Assembly: GCF_026343115.1 (NCBI RefSeq) | Contig: NZ_JAPEMC010000001.1 | Location: forward strand, 2,976,001-3,040,000 | Length of the DNA: 64,000 bases | Reading direction: 5' to 3' | DNA from: Streptomyces sp. NBC_00102 | Lineage (GTDB): Bacteria > Actinomycetota > Actinomycetes > Streptomycetales > Streptomycetaceae | Shown here: one piece after another, positions 1 through 8,355 of the stretch | How positions within the stretch are numbered: position 1 is the first letter of the stretch | How the letters are laid out: the number at the start of each line of letters is the position of its first letter | The notes under the pieces: model-generated | Told to the model about the DNA's origin: nothing | Seen by the model: the letters and a program-made list of their open reading frames with translations, nothing else | Databases searched by the model: none | Translations under genes and position numbers: made by a program

Positions 1-43
1 CGTGATGGGGATAGACCACGGTGTCGCCAACCTTGAACGTCAT
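1..43 (-). CDS. carD: CarD-family RNA polymerase-binding regulator, N-terminal fragment cut by window edge
   Basis: Only the first 14 codons are inside the window, read on the minus strand from an ATG at 43. They encode MTFKVGDTVVYPHH, which I recognise as the start of the CarD_CdnL RNA-polymerase-interacting domain. CarD proteins bind the RNAP beta subunit and stabilise open complexes, mainly at rRNA and housekeeping promoters. A GGAAGGGG ribosome-binding sequence lies about ten bases before the ATG. The neighbouring phoP/phoR/phoU order fits the known Streptomyces context. Family assignment is strong despite the short fragment; nothing can be said of the rest. Confidence 0.85.
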   Translation of the reverse strand, partial: MTFKVGDTVVYPHH

Positions 44-774
44 GTGACAGGTACCCCTTCCGTGGCTATCCAGGGTAACACGAGAACCGCTCCTCCTGAA
101 TGGCGTTTTCGCAGGTCAGGGCATATCTCGGGGCTTGACAACAGCATCCGGAACGTGCTGCGCGAGGCTTCGCGAAGACGGTATTCGCAGGTCGGAGCCG
201 TTGTACGACCGGCCGGAAACGCGCCGTTCCCACGCCCGGGAACGCTGCCCGAACGGGTTAAAGATCCCGTTTTGCCGGATTCGAGGAGCCGCACTTTCTT
301 CCATGCGTTCGGAGATCGATCACACGATCGAAGGAAGTTTCGCCACCCCATTGAAATTGATCAAGCGGATCGTGACAACCGCCACGACAACGACCGCCAC
401 AACGACTGCGGCAACGGCCCTCTCGCTTTTCCGCCGACGAATGCGTCACCGGCGGGAAAATTGATCATTCGCGTTTTGTGAACGCCGGATGTCGGAGGGT
501 GTCCGGGACGCCGGGGCCACCCGCGGGGTGATCGGTCCGGGCGCGCCGGGGGCCGGGGACCCGGGTGGGCCGCGCGGGTCCCGGTGAAGAGCCTCGGGGC
601 AAAGGGGCGGGTCGGGTGTGAGGCGTGAGCGGCGGCTCGGTAGCCTAAGGCCGCTGACACACCCTTAGGGCGGCTTTACGTCACTCGGTCCGCCGCCCTG
701 CGCGGTCGTGCAGTGCACCTGCGCACCACGTCCGTAGTCCGCAGAAACCGAACGTTCAAGGAGTTGCCGCCGCC
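44..774. other. Long intergenic region between carD and a lipoprotein gene
   Basis: This stretch of about 730 bases separates two divergent genes. The carD-proximal half is unusually AT-rich for this window (for example 300-480, with repeated CAACGACCGCCAC-like triplet runs), whereas 490-640 is very G-rich. A seven-base stem (CCTAAGG, 644-650; CCTTAGG, 663-669) could form a small hairpin ahead of the lipoprotein gene. I found no convincing gene. Possible reading frames here lack good ribosome-binding sites and G/C third-position bias. It probably holds both promoters and long leaders. Confidence 0.5.
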
Positions 775-1398
775 GTGAGCCGCAGCCTTCGACACGGCGC
801 TCTCGCCGCCACTGCCCTTGTGATCTCGATCGCCTCGCTGTCCGCGTGCGCCGCGGGCAACGACGCGGCAACGCTCCAGGTCCGGCCGGACAACGCGGCC
901 ACCTCGGTCGGCGACATCAAGATCCAGAACGTGAACGTCGTCACCCAGCCCGAGCACGACGCCGAGGGTCCCGCCGTGGTCACCGGTGCGCTGTTCAACC
1001 AGGGAACCGAGGACGAGACGCTGGAGGCCATCACGCTGCCCCGGTCCAGCACCGAGGTGGAGCTGCACGCCGCCAAGGGCGACGGGCCGCTCGTGGTCCC
1101 GGCCGGCGGCAAGATCGTCCTCGGCGGCGAGGGCAACGCGTCCGCCGTCATCGAGAACGGCCGCCAGGCCACTCAGAACGGCAACATCGAGCAGGTCGTC
1201 TTCCGCCTCAGCGACAGCGGCGACATCGCGCTGGGCGCCACGGTCGTCCCCTCCCGCTCCTACTTCAAGGGCTTCGGGCCGAGCGCGCTGCCCACCGCCG
1301 CCGCGTCGCCCGACGCCTCGGCCTCCCCGGACGCCACCGCGTCCCCGGACGCCTCCGCGACCCCGACCGGCGGCGAGACGTCCCCCGCCGCCGAGTGA
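775..1398 (+). CDS. Secreted lipoprotein with an internal beta-sandwich-like domain
   Basis: The 207-residue product starts at GTG and carries a lipoprotein signal: basic MSRSLRHG, a hydrophobic stretch and the lipobox LSAC, with Cys at about residue 25. It should be anchored to the outer face of the membrane. The middle (about 40-165) contains PAVVTGALFNQG and VVPAGGKIVLGGEG segments that resemble the PCu(A)C/DUF461 copper-chaperone fold, but I do not see the usual Met/His copper site clearly. The tail (about 170-207) is a low-complexity Ala/Ser/Pro/Asp repeat (ASPDA). It precedes phoP tail to tail, with a strong terminator between. Lipoprotein status is near certain; function is unknown. 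Confidence 0.8.
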   Translation: MSRSLRHGALAATALVISIASLSACAAGNDAATLQVRPDNAATSVGDIKIQNVNVVTQPEHDAEGPAVVTGALFNQGTEDETLEAITLPRSSTEVELHAAKGDGPLVVPAGGKIVLGGEGNASAVIENGRQATQNGNIEQVVFRLSDSGDIALGATVVPSRSYFKGFGPSALPTAAASPDASASPDATASPDASATPTGGETSPAAE

Positions 1399-1421
1399 GG
1401 CCGGCTCCGCCACGCGCACAC

Positions 1422-1463
1422 GAGTGAAGGGCGCCTTCCCCGAGGGGGAGGCGCCCTTCACTC
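1422..1463. terminator. Bidirectional intrinsic terminator between lipoprotein gene and phoP
   Basis: GAGTGAAGGGCGCC at 1422-1435 is perfectly complementary to 1450-1463. The stem continues inward through the T/C run and the G run to a CGA loop, giving about 20 pairs. It lies between the convergent lipoprotein and phoP stop codons, so it can serve both. Confidence 0.85.
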
Positions 1464-1492
1464 ATCCGTGTGCCCGATGGCCGGCCACCGGT

Positions 1493-2173
1493 TTACGGCT
1501 CGAACTTGTAGCCCAGGCCGCGGACCGTCACCAGGTAGCGCGGGGCGCCCGGGTCGGGCTCGATCTTGGCGCGCAGCCGCTTCACGTGCACGTCGAGGGT
1601 CTTGGTGTCACCCACGTAGTCGGCGCCCCAGACCCGGTCGATGAGCTGCATGCGGGTCAGCACCCGGCCCGCGTTGCGCAGCAGCATCTCCAGGAGGTCG
1701 AACTCCTTGAGCGGGAGGTCCACCTTGCCGCCGGAGACGGTGACCACGTGACGGTCGACGTCCATGCGGACCGGACCGGCCTCCAGGGCCGCCGGCGTGA
1801 CCTCCTCCGGCTCGCCGCGGCGGCGCAGCACCGCGCGGATGCGCGCCACCAGCTCGCGCGAGGAGAACGGCTTGGTCACGTAGTCGTCGGCTCCTATCTC
1901 CAGACCGACCACCTTGTCGATCTCGCTGTCCTTGGCGGTGACCATGATCACCGGGACGTTGGAGCGGTTGCGCAGTTGCCGGCAGACCTCGGTACCGGGC
2001 AGGCCCGGCAGCATGAGGTCGAGCAGGACGAGGTCGGCGCCGTTGCGGTCGAACTCGTCGAGACCATCGGGACCCGTCGCCGCCACGGCGACCTCGAAAC
2101 CCTCCTTGCGCAGCATGTAGGACAGAACGTCGCTGAAGGATTCCTCATCCTCGACGACAAGCACTCGGGTCAC
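1493..2173 (-). CDS. phoP: Response regulator PhoP, master regulator of phosphate limitation
   Basis: This is a 226-residue OmpR/PhoB-type regulator. The receiver domain (about 1-115) has the acidic pair in VEDEE, the phosphoacceptor Asp52 in LLDLMLP, Thr79 and Lys101 in YVTKPF. The C-terminal winged helix (about 130-226) ends in the typical TVRGLGYKF. It acts in the cytoplasm and binds PHO boxes made of 11-base direct repeats. The stop codon of phoR overlaps its start (ATGA-type), so the two are cotranscribed with phoR first. Length and sequence match Streptomyces PhoP. In this genus PhoP also links phosphate supply to antibiotic production and to nitrogen control through glnR, which lies 53 kb away in the same window. 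Confidence 0.95.
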   Translation of the reverse strand: MTRVLVVEDEESFSDVLSYMLRKEGFEVAVAATGPDGLDEFDRNGADLVLLDLMLPGLPGTEVCRQLRNRSNVPVIMVTAKDSEIDKVVGLEIGADDYVTKPFSSRELVARIRAVLRRRGEPEEVTPAALEAGPVRMDVDRHVVTVSGGKVDLPLKEFDLLEMLLRNAGRVLTRMQLIDRVWGADYVGDTKTLDVHVKRLRAKIEPDPGAPRYLVTVRGLGYKFEP

Positions 2174-3432
2174 GGAAGGGCCTCCGGGGCAGGAAAGGGT
2201 TCATGTGCGGCTGTCTCGAACGGTCCCTCGTCGTCACCGTTGACGAGTAGTGGTCCGCCGGTGGTGCGTTCCCGTACGGTGCCCGACTCGGGCAGCCGCA
2301 GGGTGAAGGTGGAGCCCTGTCCCTCGGAGCTCCAGACGGTGACCTCCCCGCCGTGCGAGGCGGCCACATGCTTGACGATGGCGAGCCCCAGGCCCGTACC
2401 ACCGGTGGCTCGTGAGCGGGCCGGGTCGACGCGGTAGAACCGCTCGAAGACCCGGTCCCGGTCCTTCTCGGAGATGCCGATGCCCTGGTCGGTCACGGCG
2501 AGCTCGATCAGGGGGCGGCCCTGTCCGGCCACGCGTCGGACGGCGATACCGACACGGGTACGGGCGGGGCTGTAGTTGACGGCGTTCTCGACCAGATTGC
2601 CGAGGGCTGCCGCGAGCTGGCCGCGGTTGCCCCAGACGGAGAGGTCGCTGGTCCCGCCGGAGGCCATGGTGATCTCCTTCGACCCGGCCGGCTGACGGCA
2701 GCGGTCGATGGCCTCGGCGACCAGCTCGTCCACCCGGACGGGCTCGGCGTCCTCCAGCGGGTCGTCGTTCTGGACCCGGGAGAGGTCGATCAGCTCTTGG
2801 ACGAGGTTGGTGAGCCGGGTCGCCTCGATCTGCATCCGGCCCGCGAAGCGCTCGACGGCCTCCCGGTCGTCGGATGCCTCCAGGACCGCCTCCGACAGCA
2901 GGGAGAGCGCGCCGGTCGGCGTCTTCAGTTCGTGGCTGACGTTGGCGACGAAGTCGCGCCGTACCGCCTCTATCCGGCGCGACTCGGTCAGGTCCTCGAC
3001 CAGCAGCAGCACAAGTCGGGAGCCCAGCGGGGCGACCCGGGCGGAGACGGCGAGCGCGTCGCCCCGGCCCGTACCGCGGCGGGGCAGATCCAGTTCGACC
3101 TGCCGTATCTCACCGTCCCGGCGGGTGTCCCGGGTCATCTGGAGCATCTGGTCGACGGCCAGCCGGCCGCCGCGGACCAGACCGAGCGCGTACGCGGCGG
3201 AGCTGGCCTTCACCACGGCATCGCTCTCGTCGAGCACGACGGCGGACGAGCTGAGGACGGAGAGGACGGTGTCCACCCCGGGAGGCAGGGTGGCGGCGGT
3301 CTCGGGACGCACGGATGCGCGCGTCGGCTTCTTCAGTTCGCGCTCGCTCCAGCGAAACGCCAGCATCGCGATCACACCGGTGCAAAGCCCGGCGATCCCG
3401 GCTGCTGCGGCGACCGCCGCGTTCACGTCCAT
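2170..3432 (-). CDS. phoR: Phosphate sensor histidine kinase PhoR
   Basis: The 420-residue kinase has one N-terminal membrane segment (about 5-27) and an RWSERELKKP juxtamembrane region. A small PAS-like part (about 50-150) is followed by the HisKA helix with phosphoacceptor His167 in ANVSHELKTP, then the HATPase domain with an N box (LGNLVENAVNYSP), a G1 box (DQGIGI) and a G2 box (GGTGLGLAIV). It phosphorylates PhoP when phosphate is low. I chose the ATG at 3432 (MDVNAAV) because the short N-terminal membrane helix follows directly, as in other Streptomyces PhoR proteins. Longer frames would run through the PHO box and into phoU. It overlaps phoP by four bases and is divergent from phoU. Confidence 0.93.
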   Translation of the reverse strand: MDVNAAVAAAAGIAGLCTGVIAMLAFRWSERELKKPTRASVRPETAATLPPGVDTVLSVLSSSAVVLDESDAVVKASSAAYALGLVRGGRLAVDQMLQMTRDTRRDGEIRQVELDLPRRGTGRGDALAVSARVAPLGSRLVLLLVEDLTESRRIEAVRRDFVANVSHELKTPTGALSLLSEAVLEASDDREAVERFAGRMQIEATRLTNLVQELIDLSRVQNDDPLEDAEPVRVDELVAEAIDRCRQPAGSKEITMASGGTSDLSVWGNRGQLAAALGNLVENAVNYSPARTRVGIAVRRVAGQGRPLIELAVTDQGIGISEKDRDRVFERFYRVDPARSRATGGTGLGLAIVKHVAASHGGEVTVWSSEGQGSTFTLRLPESGTVRERTTGGPLLVNGDDEGPFETAAHEPFPAPEALP

Positions 3433-3506
3433 GTCGTCCAGGTTATGCGTCGATGCGCACGCTCTCACAGCCATACGAGTGCCTACTCGAACACTCGTCG
3501 CCCAGA

Positions 3507-3539
3507 GTTCACCGAGGGTATGGGTCCGGTTCACTTCTG
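3507..3539 (+). promoter_or_regulatory. PHO box: three 11-base direct repeats between phoR and phoU
   Basis: GTTCACC at 3507-3513 and GTTCACT at 3529-3535 are spaced exactly 22 bases apart, with a degenerate middle unit (GTATGGG) at 3518-3524. This is the three-unit 11-base array that defines Streptomyces PhoP operators. Its place between divergent phoRP and phoU fits autoregulation by PhoP, which is established for the genus. Binding here is inferred. Confidence 0.8.
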
Positions 3540-3627
3540 CGGACGGATCCCGTCGCGTTCCGGCCGCACCGTGGGAGCGTGGGGTTCGACCCAGAGACCC
3601 CGGCCCCAGGACTGGAGAGGGACTTCC

Positions 3628-4305
3628 ATGCGCGACGCCTACCACGAGGAACTCGACTCGATCGGCGATGACCTGGTCGAGATGGCCCGGCTCGTCGGGT
3701 CGGCGATCGGACGGGCCACCACGGCCATGCTCGACGCCGACCTCAATCTCGCGGAGACGGTCATCGCCGCGGACCAGCGGGTCGACGACCTCCAGCACGA
3801 ACTGGAGGCGCGCGCCATCGCGCTCCTCGCCCGGCAGCAGCCCGTGGCGACCGATCTGCGGATCGTCGTCACCTCGCTGCGCATGAGCGCCGACCTGGAG
3901 CGCTCGGGCGACCTCGCCCAGCACGTCGCCAAGCTGGCCCGGCTCCGCTTCCCGGACAAGGCCGTACCGCACGACCTGCACGCGACCATCCTGGAGATGG
4001 GGCAGCTGGCGCAGCGGCTGATGGCGAAGGCCGCCGAGGTGATCATCACCAAGGACGTCGACCTGGCGCTCCAGCTGGAGCAGGACGACGACGAGATGGA
4101 CCTGCTGCACCGTGCCCTCTTCCAGCACCTGATGGACGACCGCTGGAAGCACGGCATCGAGACCGCGGTCGACGTGACCCTGCTCGGCCGCTACTACGAG
4201 CGCTTCGCCGACCACGCCGTTTCGGTCGCCAAGCGCGTCGTCTACCTGGTGACGGGCGAGCACGCCGACGATCTCCAGGCCCCGACCCAGGTCGAGGGCG
4301 CCTGA
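3628..4305 (+). CDS. phoU: Phosphate transport/signalling regulator PhoU
   Basis: The product has 225 residues and is all helical, with two PhoU repeats (about 8-100 and 115-205). Typical elements are the RDAYHEELDSI start, the ELEARAIALLARQQPVA region and LLGRYYERFADHAVSVA near the end. PhoU proteins bind metal clusters through acidic helix motifs and damp PhoR signalling at the Pst transporter. The ATG at 3628 is chosen because a GGAGAGG site lies about eight bases upstream and the family starts at MRDAYHEEL. Upstream in-frame starts would run across the PHO box. It is divergent from phoRP and shares the PHO box. Confidence 0.93.
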   Translation: MRDAYHEELDSIGDDLVEMARLVGSAIGRATTAMLDADLNLAETVIAADQRVDDLQHELEARAIALLARQQPVATDLRIVVTSLRMSADLERSGDLAQHVAKLARLRFPDKAVPHDLHATILEMGQLAQRLMAKAAEVIITKDVDLALQLEQDDDEMDLLHRALFQHLMDDRWKHGIETAVDVTLLGRYYERFADHAVSVAKRVVYLVTGEHADDLQAPTQVEGA

Positions 4306-4535
4306 CCGGCACGGGGCGGGAGCGACGGGCGGGGCCGGCGGTACGGGGCCGGCCGTACGGGACGGGGCCGACGGAATCTCTGCGCGTGTGCGCCGTTGAT
4401 GCGCCCGCCGGGGTGGGCATGCAATGGACGGGGGCCGGGATCGATCCCGTACCCCCCTGTCGTGCGCACCGGGCGTACGACACCGGCGTGGCGGCCTTCA
4501 CGCGCCGGCCGGTGGTACGCGTTGAGGAGGACCCC

Positions 4536-4685
4536 ATGGCACATGCGGCCGATTCCCCCCTGCCCGACCCCGAGCAGGAGACCCCGACCGAAGTGGTGCG
4601 CCTGACCGTGCTCGGGGCCTGCGGCTGCGGCTCCGGCTGCGGCTGCGGCTGCCAGTCCGGTTCGCCCTGTCAGTGCGGCGGCTGA
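4536..4685 (+). CDS. Small Cys-rich metallothionein-like peptide
   Basis: A 49-residue product begins at the ATG at 4536, seven bases after GAGGAGG, a near-ideal ribosome-binding site. The first 26 residues are acidic and hydrophilic (DSPLPDPEQETPTE). The last 22 are almost only Gly, Cys, Ser and Gln and hold seven Cys in C-x-C pairs (ACGCG, GCGCGC, PCQCGG). Such spacing suits thiolate metal clusters, so a metal-binding role is plausible. A cysteine-rich peptide precursor is an alternative, but I see no modifying enzymes next to it. It is separated from the phoU stop by 230 bases and is followed by a very strong hairpin. The coding call is good; function is inferred only from composition. Confidence 0.7.
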   Translation: MAHAADSPLPDPEQETPTEVVRLTVLGACGCGSGCGCGCQSGSPCQCGG

Positions 4686-4716
4686 CCGGCTCCGTCCGGA
4701 GACCGGGACGCCCGCG

Positions 4717-4773
4717 GCGCGACGGCGTCCGCGCGGGGAGCCGGCAGGCTCCACCGGGCGGACGCCGTCGCGC
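4717..4773. terminator. Bidirectional terminator with perfect 16-bp stem
   Basis: GCGCGACGGCGTCCGC at 4717-4732 pairs perfectly with 4758-4773. The loop itself contains a second small stem (GGAGCC/GGCTCC). It sits between the convergent Cys-rich peptide and MFS genes. Confidence 0.8.
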
Positions 4774-4833
4774 GTCCGCCTCCGTGCGACGGTCCGGCCG
4801 CCGGGCGCTCCGGCGAAGCCACCGGTCCGGCGT

Positions 4834-6207
4834 TCACGCCCCTTCCGGGGCGAGCTCCGGGGTGTGTACCGGGGCGTGCACCGGGATCCGCGGAGCCTCG
4901 GCGGACGTCGTCGCCGCCGCCTCCGCCCGGCCGGTAGTCTCCACGAGCCGGTCGCGCTCCCCCGGCCCGGTGCCCGCCGGCCCGCCGTCCCCCGCCAGGT
5001 TGCGCATCAGCAGCCAGTAGCCGAGGGCGGTTGCCGTACCGAGCAGGGCGCAGGTCATCCAGAGCCAGGACGCCCCCCAGTGGTCGATCACGACGCCGGA
5101 CATCAGCGGGGCGACCAGCGCGGCCACCGACCAGGACATCGTGTACATCCCCTGGTAGCGGCCCCGGCCCTGGGCCGGGGACAGCTTCACCACCAGGCCG
5201 GACTGGGTCGGCGCGTTGACGATCTCGCCGAGCGTCCAGACGCACACCGTCAGCGCGTACGCGGCGACCGAGCCCGCGAAGGCCGTCAGCCCGAACCCGT
5301 ACCCGGCGAAGAGCGTGGAGACGATGAGCAGTTGACGCGGATCGCGGTGCTCGATGAACCGGGTCACGGGGATCTGGAGCACGACGATCAGCAGGCCGTT
5401 GACGGCGATCGCGGTGCCGAAGTCCGAGCTGGTGAGCCCGTCAGCGCCCATCGCCACCGGCAGGCCCACGTACCCCTGCTGGGTGATCAGCGCGACCAGG
5501 AACGACAGCCCGACCACCCCCATGAACCGCCCGTCCCGCAGCACGTCGGTGAGCCGCACCCCGGGCGGCTTCGCGACGGGACCGCCGGACGCGGAGGCCA
5601 CCGGGGCGTGGTCGGGCCGGGATTCCGGCACCTTCAGGAAGACGACGGCGGCGCAGCACAGGGTCAGCATCGCCTCCACGAAGAAGCCGATCCGGTAGCT
5701 GTACTCGGCGATGAAACCCGCCCCGGTGGACGAGACGGCGAACCCGAGGTTGACGGCCCAGTAGTTCAGCGAGAAGGCGCGCACCCGGTCCTCCGGGGCG
5801 ACGATGTCCGCCATCATCGCCTGGACCGCCGGGCGCGAGGCGTTGCTCGCCATGCCGACGACGAACGCGACCCCCGCGATGGCGACCGGGTTCTCCATGA
5901 ACCCGAGCACCGCCACCGAGACGGCCGTCGACACCTGCGCGATCAGCATGGTCGGCCGCCGCCCGAGCCGGTCGGCCATCACCCCGGCGCCGAGCGAGGA
6001 GATGACCCCGCCGAGCCCGTGCAGCGAGGCCACCAGACCGGCGTACGAGGCCGAGTAGCCCCGGTCCAGGGTCAGATAGAGCGCCATGAAGGTGGCGACG
6101 AACGCTCCGAGCCGGTTGACCAGCGTGCTGGTCCACAGCCACCAGAACTCCCGGGGCATCCCGGACACCGCGTCGCGCGCGGCTCTTCGTAGACCGGCGA
6201 CGGACAT
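4834..6207 (-). CDS. Major facilitator superfamily transporter, probable drug exporter
   Basis: The 457-residue protein has about 12 hydrophobic membrane segments between residues 20 and 415. The MFS loop 2-3 signature appears as [13 protein letters not shown] at about 75-87. The cytoplasmic N-terminus (about 1-20) is basic; the C-terminus (about 415-457) is hydrophilic and rich in Ala and Glu. It is an inner-membrane proton-coupled carrier of the multidrug-like 12-TM group; the substrate cannot be told. The ATG at 6207 places the first helix correctly. It is divergent from gpmA and shares a 296-base gap that contains a perfect palindrome. Confidence 0.85.
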   Translation of the reverse strand: MSVAGLRRAARDAVSGMPREFWWLWTSTLVNRLGAFVATFMALYLTLDRGYSASYAGLVASLHGLGGVISSLGAGVMADRLGRRPTMLIAQVSTAVSVAVLGFMENPVAIAGVAFVVGMASNASRPAVQAMMADIVAPEDRVRAFSLNYWAVNLGFAVSSTGAGFIAEYSYRIGFFVEAMLTLCCAAVVFLKVPESRPDHAPVASASGGPVAKPPGVRLTDVLRDGRFMGVVGLSFLVALITQQGYVGLPVAMGADGLTSSDFGTAIAVNGLLIVVLQIPVTRFIEHRDPRQLLIVSTLFAGYGFGLTAFAGSVAAYALTVCVWTLGEIVNAPTQSGLVVKLSPAQGRGRYQGMYTMSWSVAALVAPLMSGVVIDHWGASWLWMTCALLGTATALGYWLLMRNLAGDGGPAGTGPGERDRLVETTGRAEAAATTSAEAPRIPVHAPVHTPELAPEGA

Positions 6208-6323
6208 GCGGATACCCCCAGGACGGTACGGAACAGGTGCGGTACGAATGCCGCACGGATCCGACCGGTAAGCGGTACTGCGGCAGATCGAACATTACGA
6301 AGGACGGCTCCTCGGCCGCCACT

Positions 6324-6346
6324 CGATTGACGGCCGCCGTCAATCG
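6324..6346. promoter_or_regulatory. Perfect 23-base palindrome between divergent MFS and gpmA genes
   Basis: CGATTGACGGC at 6324-6334 is repeated in perfect inverted form at 6336-6346 around one central base. It lies 117 bases upstream of the MFS start and 158 bases upstream of gpmA. There is no T-tract, so an operator for a dimeric regulator is more likely than a terminator. No regulator gene is adjacent. Confidence 0.45.
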
Positions 6347-6503
6347 ACGGAGCCGGCGCCCCGGCCGCAGCACCGTGCCGTACCCCCGCCGGACCCACCG
6401 GGCCACCCCTCATGTGCGCCCCGCGCCGCTCGCCTGTGTACCTGTTTGTCCGTCCAGTGGCCGGACGCGCGAAGGGGGTACAGGTTCGATTACGCTCGGG
6501 CTC

Positions 6504-7265
6504 ATGGCCGACGCGACGTACAAGCTGATCCTCCTCCGCCACGGCGAGAGCGAATGGAACGCGAAGAACCTGTTCACCGGTTGGGTGGACGTGAACCTCA
6601 CCGAAAAGGGCGAGAAGGAAGCAGTGCGCGGCGGTGAGCTGCTCAAGGACGCCGGGTACCTCCCCGACGTCCTGCACACCTCCCTCCAGAAGCGCGCCAT
6701 CCGCACGGCGCAGCTCGCGCTGGAGGCCGCCGACCGCCACTGGATCCCCGTCCACCGCTCCTGGCGTCTGAACGAGCGCCACTACGGTGCGCTCCAGGGC
6801 AAGGACAAGGCGCAGACCCTCGCCGAGTTCGGCGAGGAGCAGTTCATGCTGTGGCGCCGCTCCTACGACACCCCGCCGCCGGTCCTGGAGGACGGCACGG
6901 AGTTCTCGCAGAGCGCCGACCCGCGCTACGCGACGATCCCCACCGAGCTGCGCCCGCGCACCGAGTGCCTCAAGGACGTCGTCGTCCGCATGCTGCCGTA
7001 CTGGTACGACGGCATCGTCCCGGACCTGCTCGACGGCAAGACCGTCCTCGTGGCCGCCCACGGCAACAGCCTCCGCGGCCTGGTCAAGCACCTGGACGGC
7101 ATCTCCGACGAGGAGATCTCGGGCCTCAACATCCCGACCGGCATCCCGCTCGTCTACGAGCTCGACGCCGACTTCAAGCCGGTCAAGCCGGGCGGCACGT
7201 ACCTCGACCCGGACGCGGCCAAGGCCGCCATCGAGGCCGTGAAGAACCAGGGCAAGAAGAAGTAG
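6504..7265 (+). CDS. gpmA: 2,3-bisphosphoglycerate-dependent phosphoglycerate mutase
   Basis: A 253-residue cytosolic enzyme of glycolysis and gluconeogenesis that interconverts 3- and 2-phosphoglycerate. The phosphohistidine is His13 in [10 protein letters not shown]. The partner Arg/Glu appear in [12 protein letters not shown] (about 87-98), and the second catalytic His lies in [10 protein letters not shown] (about 187). Length is normal for the dPGM family. The ATG at 6504 is used because [15 protein letters not shown] is the standard N-terminus. No clear ribosome-binding site precedes it, and an AT-rich GATTACGCT lies only a few bases upstream, so the mRNA may be leaderless. It is followed by a strong terminator. 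Confidence 0.97.
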   Translation: MADATYKLILLRHGESEWNAKNLFTGWVDVNLTEKGEKEAVRGGELLKDAGYLPDVLHTSLQKRAIRTAQLALEAADRHWIPVHRSWRLNERHYGALQGKDKAQTLAEFGEEQFMLWRRSYDTPPPVLEDGTEFSQSADPRYATIPTELRPRTECLKDVVVRMLPYWYDGIVPDLLDGKTVLVAAHGNSLRGLVKHLDGISDEEISGLNIPTGIPLVYELDADFKPVKPGGTYLDPDAAKAAIEAVKNQGKKK

Positions 7266-7277
7266 TCACCGCGATCG

Positions 7278-7316
7278 TGCCCCCGACCACGCGTACGGCG
7301 TGGACGGGGGCATTTT
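7278..7316 (+). terminator. Intrinsic terminator after gpmA
   Basis: TGCCCCCG at 7278-7285 pairs with CGGGGGCA at 7305-7312. An inner CCACGC/GCGTGG stem caps it, and a TTTT run (7313-7316) follows. It is a classic rho-independent terminator just after the gpmA stop. Confidence 0.85.
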
Positions 7317-7382
7317 CGTGGGCCGGGCCGGCGCCGTCCGAGGGCTGTTCCGCGCCGCCGCGCTGACCTACCCTCAGCCCCC

Positions 7383-7931
7383 ATGACCATGGATCAAGCC
7401 GGACCCACCGAATCCGCGGCTCCGGGTACGGCGGTGTTCGACTACGTCCCGGCCGCGACGGACTACGACAAGGCCCTGTGGCGGTTCACCCTCAGCACCC
7501 GGCACGGGCTCATCGGATCCCTGGCGATACCTCTGGCGTTCGGGGCCGCGGCGTTCGTCGCGGGGGTGCTGCGGTGGCACCTCGACGAGGCCGGGGCGAT
7601 CCTCGCCGGCCCGCTCTGCCTGGTCGCCGTTTTCCTCGTGCGCCAGAGGAACCGCCGGTCCCGGACCCGTGATCAGTACGAGGCGCACGCTGCTCTCGGG
7701 AACTGCCGCACCACGCTCACCGCCGACGGGCTGACCACCACCGGTTCGTCCGGGGAGGGCAGCGGCACCACCGGCTGGAACGTCTATCCGTGGTGGTTCG
7801 AGACACCCGAGCTGTTCGTGCTCACGGGCAGCGCGGAGTACTTCCACGTCCTGCCCAAGCGCGGCGCGCACTCTCCCGAAGACCTGGTCCGGGCCCGCGC
7901 GCTCTTCGCGGAGCACCTCCGGCGCGTCTGA
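7383..7931 (+). CDS. YcxB-like membrane protein
   Basis: The 182-residue protein has two hydrophobic helices (about 43-62 and 69-86), followed by a basic RQRNRRSRTRDQYE stretch. The C-terminal soluble domain has the pattern TTLTADGLTTTGSSGEG...WNVYPWWFETPELFVL...FHVLPKRG. That pattern is typical of YcxB/DUF-type domains, which end in a short PKR-containing strand. The role of the family is unknown. The ATG at 7383 starts MTMDQAGP; an ATG two codons later is possible. It stands alone after the gpmA terminator and converges on a small membrane gene. Confidence 0.7.
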   Translation: MTMDQAGPTESAAPGTAVFDYVPAATDYDKALWRFTLSTRHGLIGSLAIPLAFGAAAFVAGVLRWHLDEAGAILAGPLCLVAVFLVRQRNRRSRTRDQYEAHAALGNCRTTLTADGLTTTGSSGEGSGTTGWNVYPWWFETPELFVLTGSAEYFHVLPKRGAHSPEDLVRARALFAEHLRRV

Positions 7932-7958
7932 CCGCCACCGCGGCACCCCGCACGCGGG

Positions 7959-8222
7959 TCACACCCGCCGACGACGGCGCTCCCGCACGCGCCTCACCAC
8001 GACGACCACCGCCATCGGAAGCAGCGCCATGGCCAGGGGAAAGGTGATCCACTGCGGCCAGTCGAGGAGCTTGTCCCCTTCGTTCACCACCGTCAGAAGG
8101 CCGAACAGAGCCAGCTCCCAGCCCACTTGGGGCACGTCCCGCCATCTGCGCGGCAACGGGACCACGGCCAGCAGGATCATGAACCCGCCGAACGCAACCA
8201 TGATCCAGCCGAAGATCTCCAC
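7959..8222 (-). CDS. Small membrane protein of unknown function
   Basis: The 87-residue product begins at GTG 8222 (MEIFGWIMVAFGG). It has an N-terminal hydrophobic helix (about 4-22), a second weaker one around WELALFGLLTVV and a third (about 62-80, PLAMALLPMAVVVVV). It ends in a strongly basic RRVRERRRRRV tail on the cytoplasmic side. An upstream in-frame ATG at 8324 would add 34 arginine-rich residues without membrane character, so the shorter form is preferred. I do not recognise the family. It converges on the YcxB-like gene. Confidence 0.55.
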   Translation of the reverse strand: MEIFGWIMVAFGGFMILLAVVPLPRRWRDVPQVGWELALFGLLTVVNEGDKLLDWPQWITFPLAMALLPMAVVVVVRRVRERRRRRV

Positions 8223-8355
8223 GACGACTCCCCCACCCCTCGCTCCTTCCCGGAGGCTACGCCGCAGCCCTGTGCTTGAGCCGATCGGCCGCGCCCTCCC
8301 CTCACGAAGGAGTAACGGCCGCAACTACCGGCCCCCCGGCGCTGTCTTGTCGTTC

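Noticed and set aside
2..481. Two long plus-strand reading frames in the carD upstream gap
   Set aside because: They lack ribosome sites and G/C third-position bias and run through the carD promoter; treated as noncoding.
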